A program made the translations under genes and the position numbers. Under the pieces are notes generated by a model. That model was not told the origin of the DNA, did not search any database, and saw only the letters and a program-made list of their open reading frames with translations. Below, one piece after another: positions 9,695 to 17,543 of a stretch of DNA of 64,000 nt (position 1 is its first letter; each line of letters opens with the position of its first letter). Origin of the DNA: Actinomycetota bacterium (GTDB lineage Bacteria; Actinomycetota; Coriobacteriia; Anaerosomatales; Anaerosomataceae); the NCBI GenBank assembly GCA_009773565.1, contig WSXY01000002.1, forward strand, positions 381,805 to 445,804, given 5' to 3'.

Positions 9695-10753
9695 GTGCGT
9701 CACGTGACGGCTGGAAAACCGATAGAAGTCGTCATCATCGACGATTCGCTCGTTGCGAGAGAGATGCTCGCTCAGATCCTCAGTACCGATCCGGCTATCC
9801 AGATCGTCGGCATGGCCGTCGACGGTCAAGATGGCGTGGATATGGTCGCACGGCTCAAGCCGGACCTTGTCACCATGGATATCCATATGCCGAGGATGGA
9901 CGGGATCGAGGCCACCGAGCAGATCATGGCCTTCACGCCGACGCCGATCCTCGTCGTATCGTCCTCGGTCCACGGCGAGGGAATGGGCGCGGCGTTCGAC
10001 GCGCTGGCAGCCGGGGCGCTCGAGGTGATCAAGAAGCCGGAGCCGCGCGACTGGGCGGATCTGGAGCGGATCGGCCGCGAGGTCATCCGTAAGGTGAAGA
10101 TCCTCTCGAAAGTGCGGGTCATCACGCACATCCGCGGGCGACGCGGCATGTTGGACCGTGCGGTACTCCGCGTTCCGCCCAGAGTCACCGGTGGCCGTTC
10201 GATCGTGGCTATCGGTTCGTCGACAGGGGGGCCATCTGCGCTGCTGACCGTTCTGTGCCCGCTACCTGCCGAGTTCCCGCTACCGATCGTTATCGCACAG
10301 CACATCGCCGAGGGATTCATACCCGGGCTTGTCGGGTGGCTGAACGGCGCCTGCAGCGTCTCGGTCAAAGCGGCTGAAGATGGTCAGGAACTTGAGCCCG
10401 GTGTGGCGTATTTCGCTCCGACAGGGCGCAATCTGAAGATTTCCGGTGGTGCGATGCATTTTGCCGCACCCGAGAAGGGTCAGCTCTACATCCCGTCGGC
10501 CGACACCCTGCTCGCATCCGTTGCGGAATCGCACGGTACGCACGGTATCGGCGTGCTCCTGACAGGTATGGGAGCTGACGGTGCCCGCGGACTCAAGGCG
10601 ATGCGCGATGCCGGGGCCGCTACGATCGCGCAGGATGAGGCGACGTCGACGGTGTTCGGCATGCCGAAGTCTGCGATCGAGCTCGGTGCCGCCGATAAGG
10701 TGCTCGCCGTACAGGACGTAGCGGGAGAGATACTGCGGCTCGCAGGGCTCTAG
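9695..10753 (+). CDS. cheB: CheB protein-glutamate methylesterase
   Basis: Removes methyl groups added by CheR, giving adaptation. An N-terminal receiver (VVIIDDSLVARE, phospho-Asp in VTMDIHMPRMDG) is joined to the C-terminal methylesterase with the catalytic Ser loop IGSSTGGPSAL, the His of AQHIAEGF and the Asp of LTGMGADGARG. GTG 9695 follows AGAGGGAGC closely; in-frame GTGs at 9671 and 9704 are alternatives. It is the last gene of the chemosensory operon. No cheC, cheD or cheX was found. Confidence 0.9.
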   Translation: MRHVTAGKPIEVVIIDDSLVAREMLAQILSTDPAIQIVGMAVDGQDGVDMVARLKPDLVTMDIHMPRMDGIEATEQIMAFTPTPILVVSSSVHGEGMGAAFDALAAGALEVIKKPEPRDWADLERIGREVIRKVKILSKVRVITHIRGRRGMLDRAVLRVPPRVTGGRSIVAIGSSTGGPSALLTVLCPLPAEFPLPIVIAQHIAEGFIPGLVGWLNGACSVSVKAAEDGQELEPGVAYFAPTGRNLKISGGAMHFAAPEKGQLYIPSADTLLASVAESHGTHGIGVLLTGMGADGARGLKAMRDAGAATIAQDEATSTVFGMPKSAIELGAADKVLAVQDVAGEILRLAGL

Positions 10754-10765
10754 TCCGCGAACCGC

Positions 10766-10771
10766 TATAAT
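10766..10771 (+). promoter_or_regulatory. Consensus -10 element placed for a leaderless murI transcript
   Basis: A perfect TATAAT ends 6 nt before the murI ATG (10778), so initiation 7 nt after the box would begin at or next to the start codon. There is no Shine-Dalgarno sequence in front of this ATG. No good -35 is visible. Leaderless mRNAs are common in actinobacteria. Confidence 0.55.
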
Positions 10772-10777
10772 CGTCGC

Positions 10778-11728
10778 ATGCCAGATATGCGCTCTCTCCC
10801 AATCGGTGTGTTCGACTCCGGGCTTGGCGGCCTTACCGTCGTGCGCGAGTTCGTGCGCGCGCTTCCGGGCGAATCGATCGTCTATCTCGGTGACACGGCG
10901 CGTTGTCCCTACGGGCCACGCGCGCGTTCGGAGGTTCGCGAATTCGTGCTGCAGATCGGCGCGTGGCTCTCTGCGCGGCCGGTCAAACTCATCGTTGTCG
11001 CGTGCAACACCGCCACGGCGGCCGGGCTTGCACTTGCGCAGCAGGCGTTCGATGTACCCGTCATCGGCGTCGTCGAGCCGGGTGCGCGCGCCGCGGTGAT
11101 GGCGACCGTGAACCGTCGGGTGGGCGTTATCGGCACCGTCGGGACGGTCGACTCCGGCGCGTATAGCCGGGCCGTGCGTGCGCTCGATGCGGGTGTGACG
11201 GTCTTCTCTGCAGCAGCGCCGCGTTTCGTGGACTTCGTCGAGGCCGGGCTGCGCATGGACGAGAGTCCACTTGAGGATTGGATCTCGCAGACGGCCGACG
11301 TCTTCATCCGCCCCTCGTTCTACGAGATGGCGCGCGACTATCTCGATCCGCTCAAGCGCGCCGGCATCGACACGCTCGTCCTCGGATGCACGCACTTTCC
11401 GCTTCTTTCTGCTGCGATACAGCAGGTTGTCGGGCCGAACGTCCGCCTCATCTCCTCAGCCGAGGAGACGGCCCGCGAGGTCGTCGAAGCGCTCACCGCT
11501 CGTGGCCATCTGGCTGCAGGCGGGTCGCCGGACCGACGCTTCTTCACAACTGGCGATGCGATCGAATTCGAGCGGCTTGGCAGTCGCGTGCTCGGCTTCG
11601 AGACGGGACGCGTGGAGGAGGTCGTGCTCGACGACCTGACCGCGCTGCTCGACAACGCGCTACGCGACCAACTCACCCGATTCGAGGGCGAAGAACTGAG
11701 CGAGACCAACCCTTCCAAGGAGGACTGA
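10778..11728 (+). CDS. murI: Glutamate racemase
   Basis: Interconverts L- and D-glutamate for peptidoglycan. The 316-aa protein shows the family signatures IGVFDSGLGGLTV, both catalytic cysteines (VVACNTAT and LGCTHFPLL) and VYLGDTARCPYG. The C-terminus has a polar extension of about 40 residues beyond the usual length. ATG 10778 fits a leaderless start; ATG 10787 is a second option. It is followed immediately by rph, the usual actinobacterial order. Confidence 0.93.
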   Translation: MPDMRSLPIGVFDSGLGGLTVVREFVRALPGESIVYLGDTARCPYGPRARSEVREFVLQIGAWLSARPVKLIVVACNTATAAGLALAQQAFDVPVIGVVEPGARAAVMATVNRRVGVIGTVGTVDSGAYSRAVRALDAGVTVFSAAAPRFVDFVEAGLRMDESPLEDWISQTADVFIRPSFYEMARDYLDPLKRAGIDTLVLGCTHFPLLSAAIQQVVGPNVRLISSAEETAREVVEALTARGHLAAGGSPDRRFFTTGDAIEFERLGSRVLGFETGRVEEVVLDDLTALLDNALRDQLTRFEGEELSETNPSKED

Positions 11729-12478
11729 ATGCAGCGTAATGACGGTCGTTCACCAGGGGACCTGCGCCCCGTACGCATGACGCGCCGGTACCTGAAGCAC
11801 GCGCATGGCTCGTGCCTCATCGAGCTCGGCGACACGAAGGTGCTCTGCGCCGCGATGATGAGCGACAGCGTAGCCGGGTGGCGTCGCGGGTCGGGTCACG
11901 GCTGGATCACGGCCGAGTATTCGCTCCTGCCGGCGTCGACGAACACGCGCACCCGTCGCGAGGTCAGCCTTGGAGCCCCTGGCGGCCGCACGCACGAGAT
12001 CCAGCGCCTCATCGGACGCTCCCTGCGTACCATCGTCGACATGGGAGCCATGGGCGGCGAGTACACCCTCAACGTCGACTGCGACGTCATCCAGGCCGAT
12101 GGCGGCACCAGAACCGCCGCCATCACCGGTGCGTTCATAGCGGTTCACGACGCGTTTTCCACCTGGCGCGATGCTGGCAAGATCAAGGAGCTGCCGCTGC
12201 TCGATTTCGTTGCGGCCACGTCGGTCGGCATGGTCGACGGCGTTGAACTGCTCGACCTGGATTATTCCGAGGACAGCACTGCCGAGATCGACATGAACGT
12301 CGTCGTTGACGGCAAAGGGCGCTTCATCGAGGTGCAGGGCACCGGCGAACGCACGCCGTTCGACCGCGCGCGTCTCGACGGTATGCTTGACCTCGCGGTC
12401 ACGGGTACCGGGCGCTTGATCGAGCTTCAGCGCCGTGTCCTCGCCGAGGACATCGAGGTCGTCGATGAGCGCTGGTGA
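11729..12478 (+). CDS. rph: Ribonuclease PH
   Basis: Phosphorolytic 3'-5' exoribonuclease that trims tRNA 3' ends. The 249-aa protein has the full-length RNase PH fold: NDGRSPGDLRPV at the N-terminus, RTIVDMGAMGGEYTLNVDCDV and the phosphate-binding region GTGERTPFDRARLD. ATG 11729 abuts the murI stop and is preceded by AAGGAGG inside murI. The end overlaps rdgB by 14 bp. Confidence 0.95.
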   Translation: MQRNDGRSPGDLRPVRMTRRYLKHAHGSCLIELGDTKVLCAAMMSDSVAGWRRGSGHGWITAEYSLLPASTNTRTRREVSLGAPGGRTHEIQRLIGRSLRTIVDMGAMGGEYTLNVDCDVIQADGGTRTAAITGAFIAVHDAFSTWRDAGKIKELPLLDFVAATSVGMVDGVELLDLDYSEDSTAEIDMNVVVDGKGRFIEVQGTGERTPFDRARLDGMLDLAVTGTGRLIELQRRVLAEDIEVVDERW

Positions 12479-13085
12479 GTCGCGCCGCGTCATCGTCGCG
12501 TCCACCAACCACGGCAAGCTGGCTGAGATCCGCTCGGCGCTCGACTTCGACGGTTGGGAGTTCGTCACCGCGGTCGACCTCGGGCTCGACTCGCTCGATG
12601 TCGAGGAGACCGGCGACACGTTTCTCGACAACGCGCTTCTGAAGGCCCTGGCATACAGTGAGGCCTTCGGGTTGCCGGCGCTTGCCGACGACAGCGGTCT
12701 GGAAGTCGACGCACTGGATGGCGCTCCGGGTGTCCGTTCGTCGCGCTACTCGGGCGAGACCGCGACCGATGCCGAGAACAACGCGAAGCTTCTCGAGGAG
12801 CTCGCTGCGGTCGCCCATGACGCTCGCACCGCACGGTTTCGCTCGGTCATCGTTCTCGTCGAGCCGGACGGCACCGTCACGAGCGCATCGGGTCACTGCG
12901 AGGGTCGTATCGGCAACGAGCGGCGTGGCGAGGGCGGCTTCGGCTACGACCCGCTGTTCTTGCCCGCGGCGACGCCCGGCCGGACGATGGCCGAGCTCGC
13001 GCTTACCGAGAAGAACGCGATCAGCCACCGCGGCGCGGCGCTGCGCCGGTTGCGAAAGGCGCTAGAACTCCCCGACTGCGGGTAG
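12465..13085 (+). CDS. rdgB: RdgB/HAM1 non-canonical purine NTP pyrophosphatase
   Basis: Hydrolyses dITP, ITP and XTP to keep them out of nucleic acids. Signature segments are VIVASTNHGKLAEI, ALADDSGLEVDAL, GVRSSRYSG and the C-terminal ALTEKNAISHRGAAL. ATG 12465 gives the usual length (206 aa) and overlaps the end of rph, so translation is probably coupled. Confidence 0.94.
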   Translation: MSAGESRRVIVASTNHGKLAEIRSALDFDGWEFVTAVDLGLDSLDVEETGDTFLDNALLKALAYSEAFGLPALADDSGLEVDALDGAPGVRSSRYSGETATDAENNAKLLEELAAVAHDARTARFRSVIVLVEPDGTVTSASGHCEGRIGNERRGEGGFGYDPLFLPAATPGRTMAELALTEKNAISHRGAALRRLRKALELPDCG

Positions 13086-13113
13086 CGCTTCGGCGGTCGC
13101 GCGAATATACTGT

Positions 13114-13134
13114 GACTCGCCCTCGGGGCGGGTC
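13114..13134 (+). terminator. GC hairpin after rdgB
   Basis: A 9-bp stem (13114-13122 with 13126-13134, TCG loop) follows rdgB by about 30 nt but has no T-run. It is either the end of the murI-rph-rdgB operon or part of the leader of the tRNA cluster. A TATACT at 13106-13111 lacks a convincing -35. Confidence 0.4.
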
Positions 13135-13166
13135 GTCCGACGAGGCCTGTCCTTCGGGCTCAGAGT

Positions 13167-13243
13167 CGGGCTGTAGCGCAGCTTGGTAGCGCATCTGCTT
13201 TGGGAGCAGAGGGTCGCAGGTTCAAATCCTGTCAGCCCGACCA
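13167..13243 (+). tRNA. tRNA-Pro (anticodon TGG)
   Basis: 77 nt with acceptor CGGGCTG/CAGCCCG, D-loop AGC...GGTAGCGC, anticodon loop TTTGGGA, TpsiC arm GCAGGTTCAAATCCTGT and encoded CCA. First of a five-tRNA cluster. Confidence 0.95.
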
Positions 13244-13248
13244 GTTTT

Positions 13249-13324
13249 GCGGCCGTAGTTCAATTGGTAGAGCATCAGCCTTCCAAGCTGACTGTTGCGG
13301 GTTCGAGTCCCGTCGGCCGCTCCA
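13249..13324 (+). tRNA. tRNA-Gly (anticodon TCC)
   Basis: 76 nt, acceptor GCGGCCG/CGGCCGC, anticodon stem TCAGC/GCTGA around CTTCCAA, T-arm GCGGGTTCGAGTCCCGT, encoded CCA. It begins 6 nt after tRNA-Pro. Confidence 0.95.
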
Positions 13325-13388
13325 TTGACAACCCGTTGACCTCGAGGGTACTGTTCTCACTCGGTACCCTGGTGGTCGTCTCCTATAC

Positions 13389-13465
13389 GCGCCCGTAGCT
13401 CAGCTGGATAGAGCGGGAGACTTCTAATCTCTAGGTCGGGGGTTCGAATCCCTCCGGGCGTGCCA
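13389..13465 (+). tRNA. tRNA-Arg (anticodon TCT)
   Basis: 77 nt, acceptor GCGCCCG/CGGGCGT (last pair G-T), anticodon loop CTTCTAA, T-arm GGGGGTTCGAATCCCTC, encoded CCA. Confidence 0.95.
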
Positions 13466-13476
13466 TTGCTTTACAC

Positions 13477-13554
13477 GGTGGGTGTAGCTCAGTTGGTTAG
13501 AGCGTCGGACTGTGGCTCCGAAGGTCGCGGGTTCGAGCCCCGTCACCCACCCCA
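13477..13554 (+). tRNA. tRNA-His (anticodon GTG)
   Basis: Acceptor GTGGGTG/CACCCAC, anticodon stem TCGGA/TCCGA around CTGTGGC, encoded CCA. G at 13477 faces C73 and can be the G-1 identity base of tRNA-His. Confidence 0.95.
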
Positions 13555-13607
13555 GATAGCATTCGAGGTCCCCGTTCACCGGGAGCTTCGTGCGTCAGGC
13601 ACCGTGT

Positions 13608-13635
13608 TTGCGTTTTATAGGGCAGGCGTTAGAAT
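13608..13635 (+). promoter_or_regulatory. Candidate promoter of tRNA-Lys
   Basis: TTGCGT (13608-13613), a 16-bp spacer and TAGAAT (13630-13635) sit about 16 nt before the tRNA, suggesting that tRNA-Lys is transcribed separately from the four upstream tRNAs. Confidence 0.5.
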
Positions 13636-13650
13636 GTCCTAGCGTTCGAT

Positions 13651-13726
13651 GGGCCGTTAGCTCAGCTGGTAGAGCAGGGGACTCTTAATCCCAAGGTCAT
13701 AGGTTCGATCCCTATACGGCCCACCA
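13651..13726 (+). tRNA. tRNA-Lys (anticodon CTT), integration target of the island
   Basis: 76 nt with acceptor GGGCCGT/ACGGCCC, anticodon loop CTCTTAA and encoded CCA. The segment from 13679 to 3 nt past the CCA recurs exactly at 34685-34735. The 5' half is therefore native and the 3' half was supplied by the inserted element, which restored a functional gene. Confidence 0.96.
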
Positions 13727-13729
13727 TCG
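13679..13729 (+). repeat. attL of the genomic island (51-bp direct repeat)
   Basis: Identical over 51 bp to 34685-34735 and covering the anticodon loop, T-arm, acceptor 3' strand, CCA and 3 further bases of tRNA-Lys. Sequences on both sides of the two copies differ. Tyrosine recombinases of phages and integrative elements typically use this part of tRNA genes as attB. Confidence 0.92.
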
Positions 13730-13736
13730 AAACTAC

Positions 13737-13770
13737 GAAGAGTCGGTTTCCGAGAGGGGGCCGGCTTTTC
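13737..13770 (+). terminator. Terminator after tRNA-Lys, on the island side
   Basis: A 10-bp stem (13737-13746 with 13761-13770, two G-T pairs) ends in CTTTTC. Since it lies beyond attL it belongs to the island; the host's own tRNA-Lys terminator is the hairpin at 34743-34773. Confidence 0.6.
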
Positions 13771-13789
13771 TGCATCTAGCTGCGGAAAT

Positions 13790-13872
13790 GAGTCCCCTGC
13801 TCGCCTTCGGCTGCGCTTCGCAACCGCGAAAGCGCCGGTTGCTGGGGGCTCCACCAGCTGAGCTAACGGCCC
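13790..13872 (-). repeat. Inverted, interrupted copy of the tRNA-Lys 5' half
   Basis: On the reverse strand 13872-13848 matches tRNA-Lys bases 1-25 with one difference, and 13802-13790 (GAGCAGGGGACTC) matches bases 22-34. Between them is a 45-nt GC-rich insert with overlapping self-complementary stems; GAGC occurs on both sides of it. There is no 3' tRNA half, so it cannot be a working tRNA. It may be a relic of an older integration or a structural part of the recombination region. Confidence 0.7.
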
Positions 13873-14386
13873 ATCAAACGCCCATTTACGGGAGACATAC
13901 GTGACAACGGGAGACTGAGGCGACCGTAGCCTGCCAAAAGGATGGCTTGGGCACCCGATGCCCCAAGTGAGCCGTGTTCGTCGTTCTCTGGCCACCTGGT
14001 GCGCCAGGGCGACCATTGTCAGTGGGTTGGGATATCATGGAACACGCTGCTGGGGAGGCTTGCAGCGGACTTCAATCTCCCGGAGGCTTTCTTTGTTCGA
14101 ACAGGTGTCAGATATCTGAAGAAGTTTGACCATTCATCGGTAGAGTGATATTTTCAATTTCTGCTAGGTTTGCCTAGCACTTGAGGGCACAGGATTCCCT
14201 GCGCAGCTGACCTCGTCGACTGGTGTTCGCAACGCTGAGAACACAGCTCACGGCGAGGTTTTCTTGTTTCCGGAAACAACCAAGTCCTGCTGTGAGCACC
14301 CAAGGCCGCCCAATAATTGGTGCGGGCCCAGGGAGGTTCTGGCGGTCGATCTCCCGCTACGGGTCGCCAAGCAGGAAGGGGACAAA
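13873..14386. other. Non-coding left end of the island with inverted repeats
   Basis: No convincing gene. It holds three structured sites: TGCTAGG-TTTG-CCTAGCA (14162-14179), an 18-nt perfect hairpin or operator; a two-level stem (outer ACCTCG/CGAGGT, inner GTGTTC/GAACAC, 14210-14259) ending in TTTTCTT, terminator-like; and the perfect 12-bp palindrome GTTTCCGGAAAC (14266-14277). They may be regulatory or recombinase-accessory sites near attL. Confidence 0.45.
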
Positions 14387-15274
14387 ATGTCTCCAGTAAG
14401 TGATATGGGTGGACGCGAGATCCGCCTCGAGTCAATCGAGCGCAGGTCACTCGTCAACCGCAGCAGGGTTGAGTATGGGACGTGGGGTATCAACCACGTC
14501 CAGGGGTGTTCGCACGGATGCCTGTACTGCTATGCGTGCAGCGAGGCCAAGGCTCACGGGCGTGTTCGGAACTATCAGGAGTGGTGCGTGCCCAAGGTCG
14601 TCGGCAACGCGGTCGAGCAGATCCAGCGCGAGCTGGCTCGCAAGAGGACACCGATAGATCGGGTTCATCTGTGCTTCGCGACGGATCCGTTCATGTGGGA
14701 TTCGGCTACCGGCTCGGCCCATCCTGAGATTGCTGGCATGACTCTCGAAGTCATGAAGAGTCTCAACGATCAGGGTATCCCGGTCACCGTACTCACCAAA
14801 GGCATCTATCCGGAACTGGACTTGAGCGGGTTGCACCCGGACAACCAGTACGGAATCACGGCGGTATCACTGGGTGAGGAGTTCCACGCAGCCTGGGAAA
14901 CCAACACGCCGTCGGTGTTCGATCGGATTGAGGCACTGCGGGTACTTGCGGAAGCCGGCGCTCGCACGTGGGTGAGTGTCGAGCCCTACCCCACGCCCAA
15001 CATCGATCCGACAGCGTCTGATGTGGACGCCCTGCTCAACGAGCTTGAATTCGTCGACAAGTTCATCTTCGGTCGGCTGAACTACACGTTGGCGGTCACT
15101 CAGTACCTGAAGAACGTCGATGCTTCGTTCTATGCGCGGATCGCTGCTGACGTGAAGGCGTGGTGTGTTATGCGGGACAAGCCGCTACACATCAAGCATC
15201 GCACGCCGCTTTATAATCCTGCGACGAAGACGATCCTCGCGGTCGACTTCGACTATTGGAATGCGGTGGGCTAG
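14387..15274 (+). CDS. Radical SAM protein, SPL/COG1533-like
   Basis: 295-aa cytosolic protein with the radical SAM 4Fe-4S motif CSHGCLYC (CxxxCxxC) near residue 45, followed by a TIM-barrel-like region (HLCFATDPFMWD, VTVLTKGIYPELD, TWVSVEPYPTPN). The layout resembles spore-photoproduct-lyase-related radical SAM proteins often found in phages and islands; the substrate is unknown. ATG 14387 follows GGAAGGGGAC and excludes an unconserved upstream extension. It precedes the type III restriction-modification genes in the same direction by about 150 nt, so a nucleic-acid modification role is possible but inferred. Confidence 0.75.
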   Translation: MSPVSDMGGREIRLESIERRSLVNRSRVEYGTWGINHVQGCSHGCLYCYACSEAKAHGRVRNYQEWCVPKVVGNAVEQIQRELARKRTPIDRVHLCFATDPFMWDSATGSAHPEIAGMTLEVMKSLNDQGIPVTVLTKGIYPELDLSGLHPDNQYGITAVSLGEEFHAAWETNTPSVFDRIEALRVLAEAGARTWVSVEPYPTPNIDPTASDVDALLNELEFVDKFIFGRLNYTLAVTQYLKNVDASFYARIAADVKAWCVMRDKPLHIKHRTPLYNPATKTILAVDFDYWNAVG

Positions 15275-15422
15275 AGCCGGCGCGTCCGAGTTTCGCATCC
15301 TATGGGGTGGCTCTCTCCGAGTGTGGGGAGGGCCACCCTGCCTACGGGAAGCGGCCACATTGGCTATCATGGTCAGAGTCGCAGTTGGGGAGCTGCATCC
15401 TACTTCTGACCTCGGAGGATCC

Positions 15423-17543
15423 ATGGCCCGATTGACTGACCAAGAGCAGCAAGACGTCATTCGCTTCCTCGAGGCCGGCAAGCCGCTGCCGGACAAGTAC
15501 CGGTTCCTGCTATTCGACGAGAAGCGTGAAGTTGAGCTCGTGTGGAATGGGAAGACGGGCGACGTCACGAACGTCGTACTGCCTTTCCAGACGATTGAGC
15601 AAGTCGACGAGCCGAGAGCAGAGAAGACTGAAGACTCCGCACTTCAATTGGACTTCTTCTCGTTGGACGATCGTGGTCGTCAACTCAAAGGCTGGACGAA
15701 CAAGCTGATTTGGGGCGACAACAAGCTCATCTTGTCCTCGCTGAAGAATGGCCCCCTGCGGGAGGAAATCGAGGCTCATGGTGGGCTCAAGCTAATCTAC
15801 ATTGATCCGCCATTCGACGTGGGTGCCGACTTCTCCATGGAAGTGAAGGTGGGGGGAGACAGCCTCACGAAGCGCCCCGGTATTCTTGAGGAAATCGCCT
15901 ATCGTGATACGTGGGGCAAGGGCGCGGATTCGTTCATCTGCATGATTCACGAGCGACTCGTGCTAATGCGGGATCTCCTGGCGGACGATGGGACAATATA
16001 TGTTCACTGTGACTGGCGAGTGAACTCCTATATGACCCTGGTGCTCGACGAAGTATTCGGGCGGGCGAACCAACTCAATCAAGTGCAGTGGCATTTCAAG
16101 AGGTGGCCGACGCCAGCCAGAGAGTGGCAGAAGATGCACAACACCATCTTCGTGTACACGAAGGCGAAGGGTCGACACACCTTCAACACCATGTATGGAG
16201 AGCGGAGCGAGGAGACTCAGAGGAGGTGGGGCAATAGTCGGATCGTCGCGGCGCACGATGAGGGAGGCAACCGGGTTCCCTCGGATTATGACACTCGAGA
16301 GTCGGAGGGTGCGCCATTGGACGATGTGTGGGACATCTCGATCATTGCTCCGGTCGCCCATGAACGTGTCGACTACCCGACGCAGAAGCCAGAGGCTCTG
16401 ATTGAACGCATAGTCCGAGCATCTTCGAACGAGGGGGATCTGGTCGCTGACTTCTTCTGTGGTTCCGGTACTCTGCCTGCCGTCGCGGAGAGGCTTGGCA
16501 GGAAGTGGATCGCGAGCGATCTGGGCAAATTCGCAATCCACACATCACGCAAGCGAATGATAGACGTACAGCGCCGAATGAAGTCCGACGGACGGGACTT
16601 TCGTGCCTTTGAGATTCTGAACTTGGGCCGATACGAGCGGCAGCACTACGTTGGCGTTAATCCCAACCTGCGTGAGGAACAGCAGCGCCTTCAGCTTGAG
16701 GCTCGTGAGCAGGAGTTCACGGATCTCATCCTGCGTGCGTACAGGGCGGAGCCAACGACCGGGTCAAGCGCGTTCCACGGCAAGAAGGCTGGCAGGATGG
16801 TGGCCGTTGGGCCGATCAACATGCCAGTGACCCGTCTGTTTGTCGAGGAGATCATCCTCGAGTGTCGCAAGCAGCACATCACCAAGGCCGACATTCTCGG
16901 TTTCGAGTTCGAGATGGGGCTGTTCCCGAATCTGCTGGATGACGCACGGGCCAAGGGTATCGACCTGTCTCCGAAATACATCCCGACAGAGGTTTTCGAC
17001 AAGCGAGCCATTGAGAAGAATCAGGTCGTGTTTCACGACGTCGCATATATCGAGGTCAAGCCGTACGTCGTCGGCAACACGGTGGCCGTCGAGCTGACCG
17101 ATTTCTCGGTGTTCTACTCGCAGGACTCAGTGGCGAACGCTGAGGAGACCGTGAAGAACAAGGGCAGCAGAGTGGTCGTCGAGCGAGGTCAGATTATCAA
17201 AGTGAGCAAGGACAAGGACGGCATCGTCACCCGGGAAGTGCTCACCAAGGAGTGGACGGACTGGATTGACTACTGGGCCGTGGACTTCGACTTCGAGAAC
17301 AAGTCGGAGATCATCCGAGTCCAGGATCCGGACACTGCTGAGTGGGAAGAGAAGTGGACTGGCGACTACGTCTTCGAGAACGAGTGGCAGAGCTTCCGGA
17401 CTAAGAGGGATAGGTCACTCGAGCTCAAGAGCGTATTCCATGAGTGCGTGCCCGGCAGGAGAAAGATCGCTGTCAAGGTCGTCGATATCTTCGGCAACGA
17501 CACGATGGCCATCGTCGAGGTCAGCGTGGGAGGCGGCAAGTAA
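15423..17543 (+). CDS. mod: Type III restriction-modification methyltransferase (Mod)
   Basis: 706-aa beta-class adenine-N6 methyltransferase. Motif IV is DPPF at 128-131 and comes before the SAM motif DFFCGSGTLPA at about 343-353, the order expected for beta-class Mod proteins. The C-terminal half is unlike Res and should include target recognition and Res contacts. ATG 15423 follows GGAGG; open frame continues upstream but without similarity. The stop overlaps the Res start (TAATG), as usual for a Mod-Res pair. It would protect the cell by methylating one strand of an asymmetric site. Confidence 0.9.
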   Translation: MARLTDQEQQDVIRFLEAGKPLPDKYRFLLFDEKREVELVWNGKTGDVTNVVLPFQTIEQVDEPRAEKTEDSALQLDFFSLDDRGRQLKGWTNKLIWGDNKLILSSLKNGPLREEIEAHGGLKLIYIDPPFDVGADFSMEVKVGGDSLTKRPGILEEIAYRDTWGKGADSFICMIHERLVLMRDLLADDGTIYVHCDWRVNSYMTLVLDEVFGRANQLNQVQWHFKRWPTPAREWQKMHNTIFVYTKAKGRHTFNTMYGERSEETQRRWGNSRIVAAHDEGGNRVPSDYDTRESEGAPLDDVWDISIIAPVAHERVDYPTQKPEALIERIVRASSNEGDLVADFFCGSGTLPAVAERLGRKWIASDLGKFAIHTSRKRMIDVQRRMKSDGRDFRAFEILNLGRYERQHYVGVNPNLREEQQRLQLEAREQEFTDLILRAYRAEPTTGSSAFHGKKAGRMVAVGPINMPVTRLFVEEIILECRKQHITKADILGFEFEMGLFPNLLDDARAKGIDLSPKYIPTEVFDKRAIEKNQVVFHDVAYIEVKPYVVGNTVAVELTDFSVFYSQDSVANAEETVKNKGSRVVVERGQIIKVSKDKDGIVTREVLTKEWTDWIDYWAVDFDFENKSEIIRVQDPDTAEWEEKWTGDYVFENEWQSFRTKRDRSLELKSVFHECVPGRRKIAVKVVDIFGNDTMAIVEVSVGGGK

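Noticed and set aside
13657-14016. Reverse-strand open frame across tRNA-Lys and its downstream region
   Set aside because: It is translated through a tRNA, a terminator and a tRNA fragment; peptides such as DRTYDLGIKSPLLYQLS are well-known artefacts of antisense tRNA sequence.
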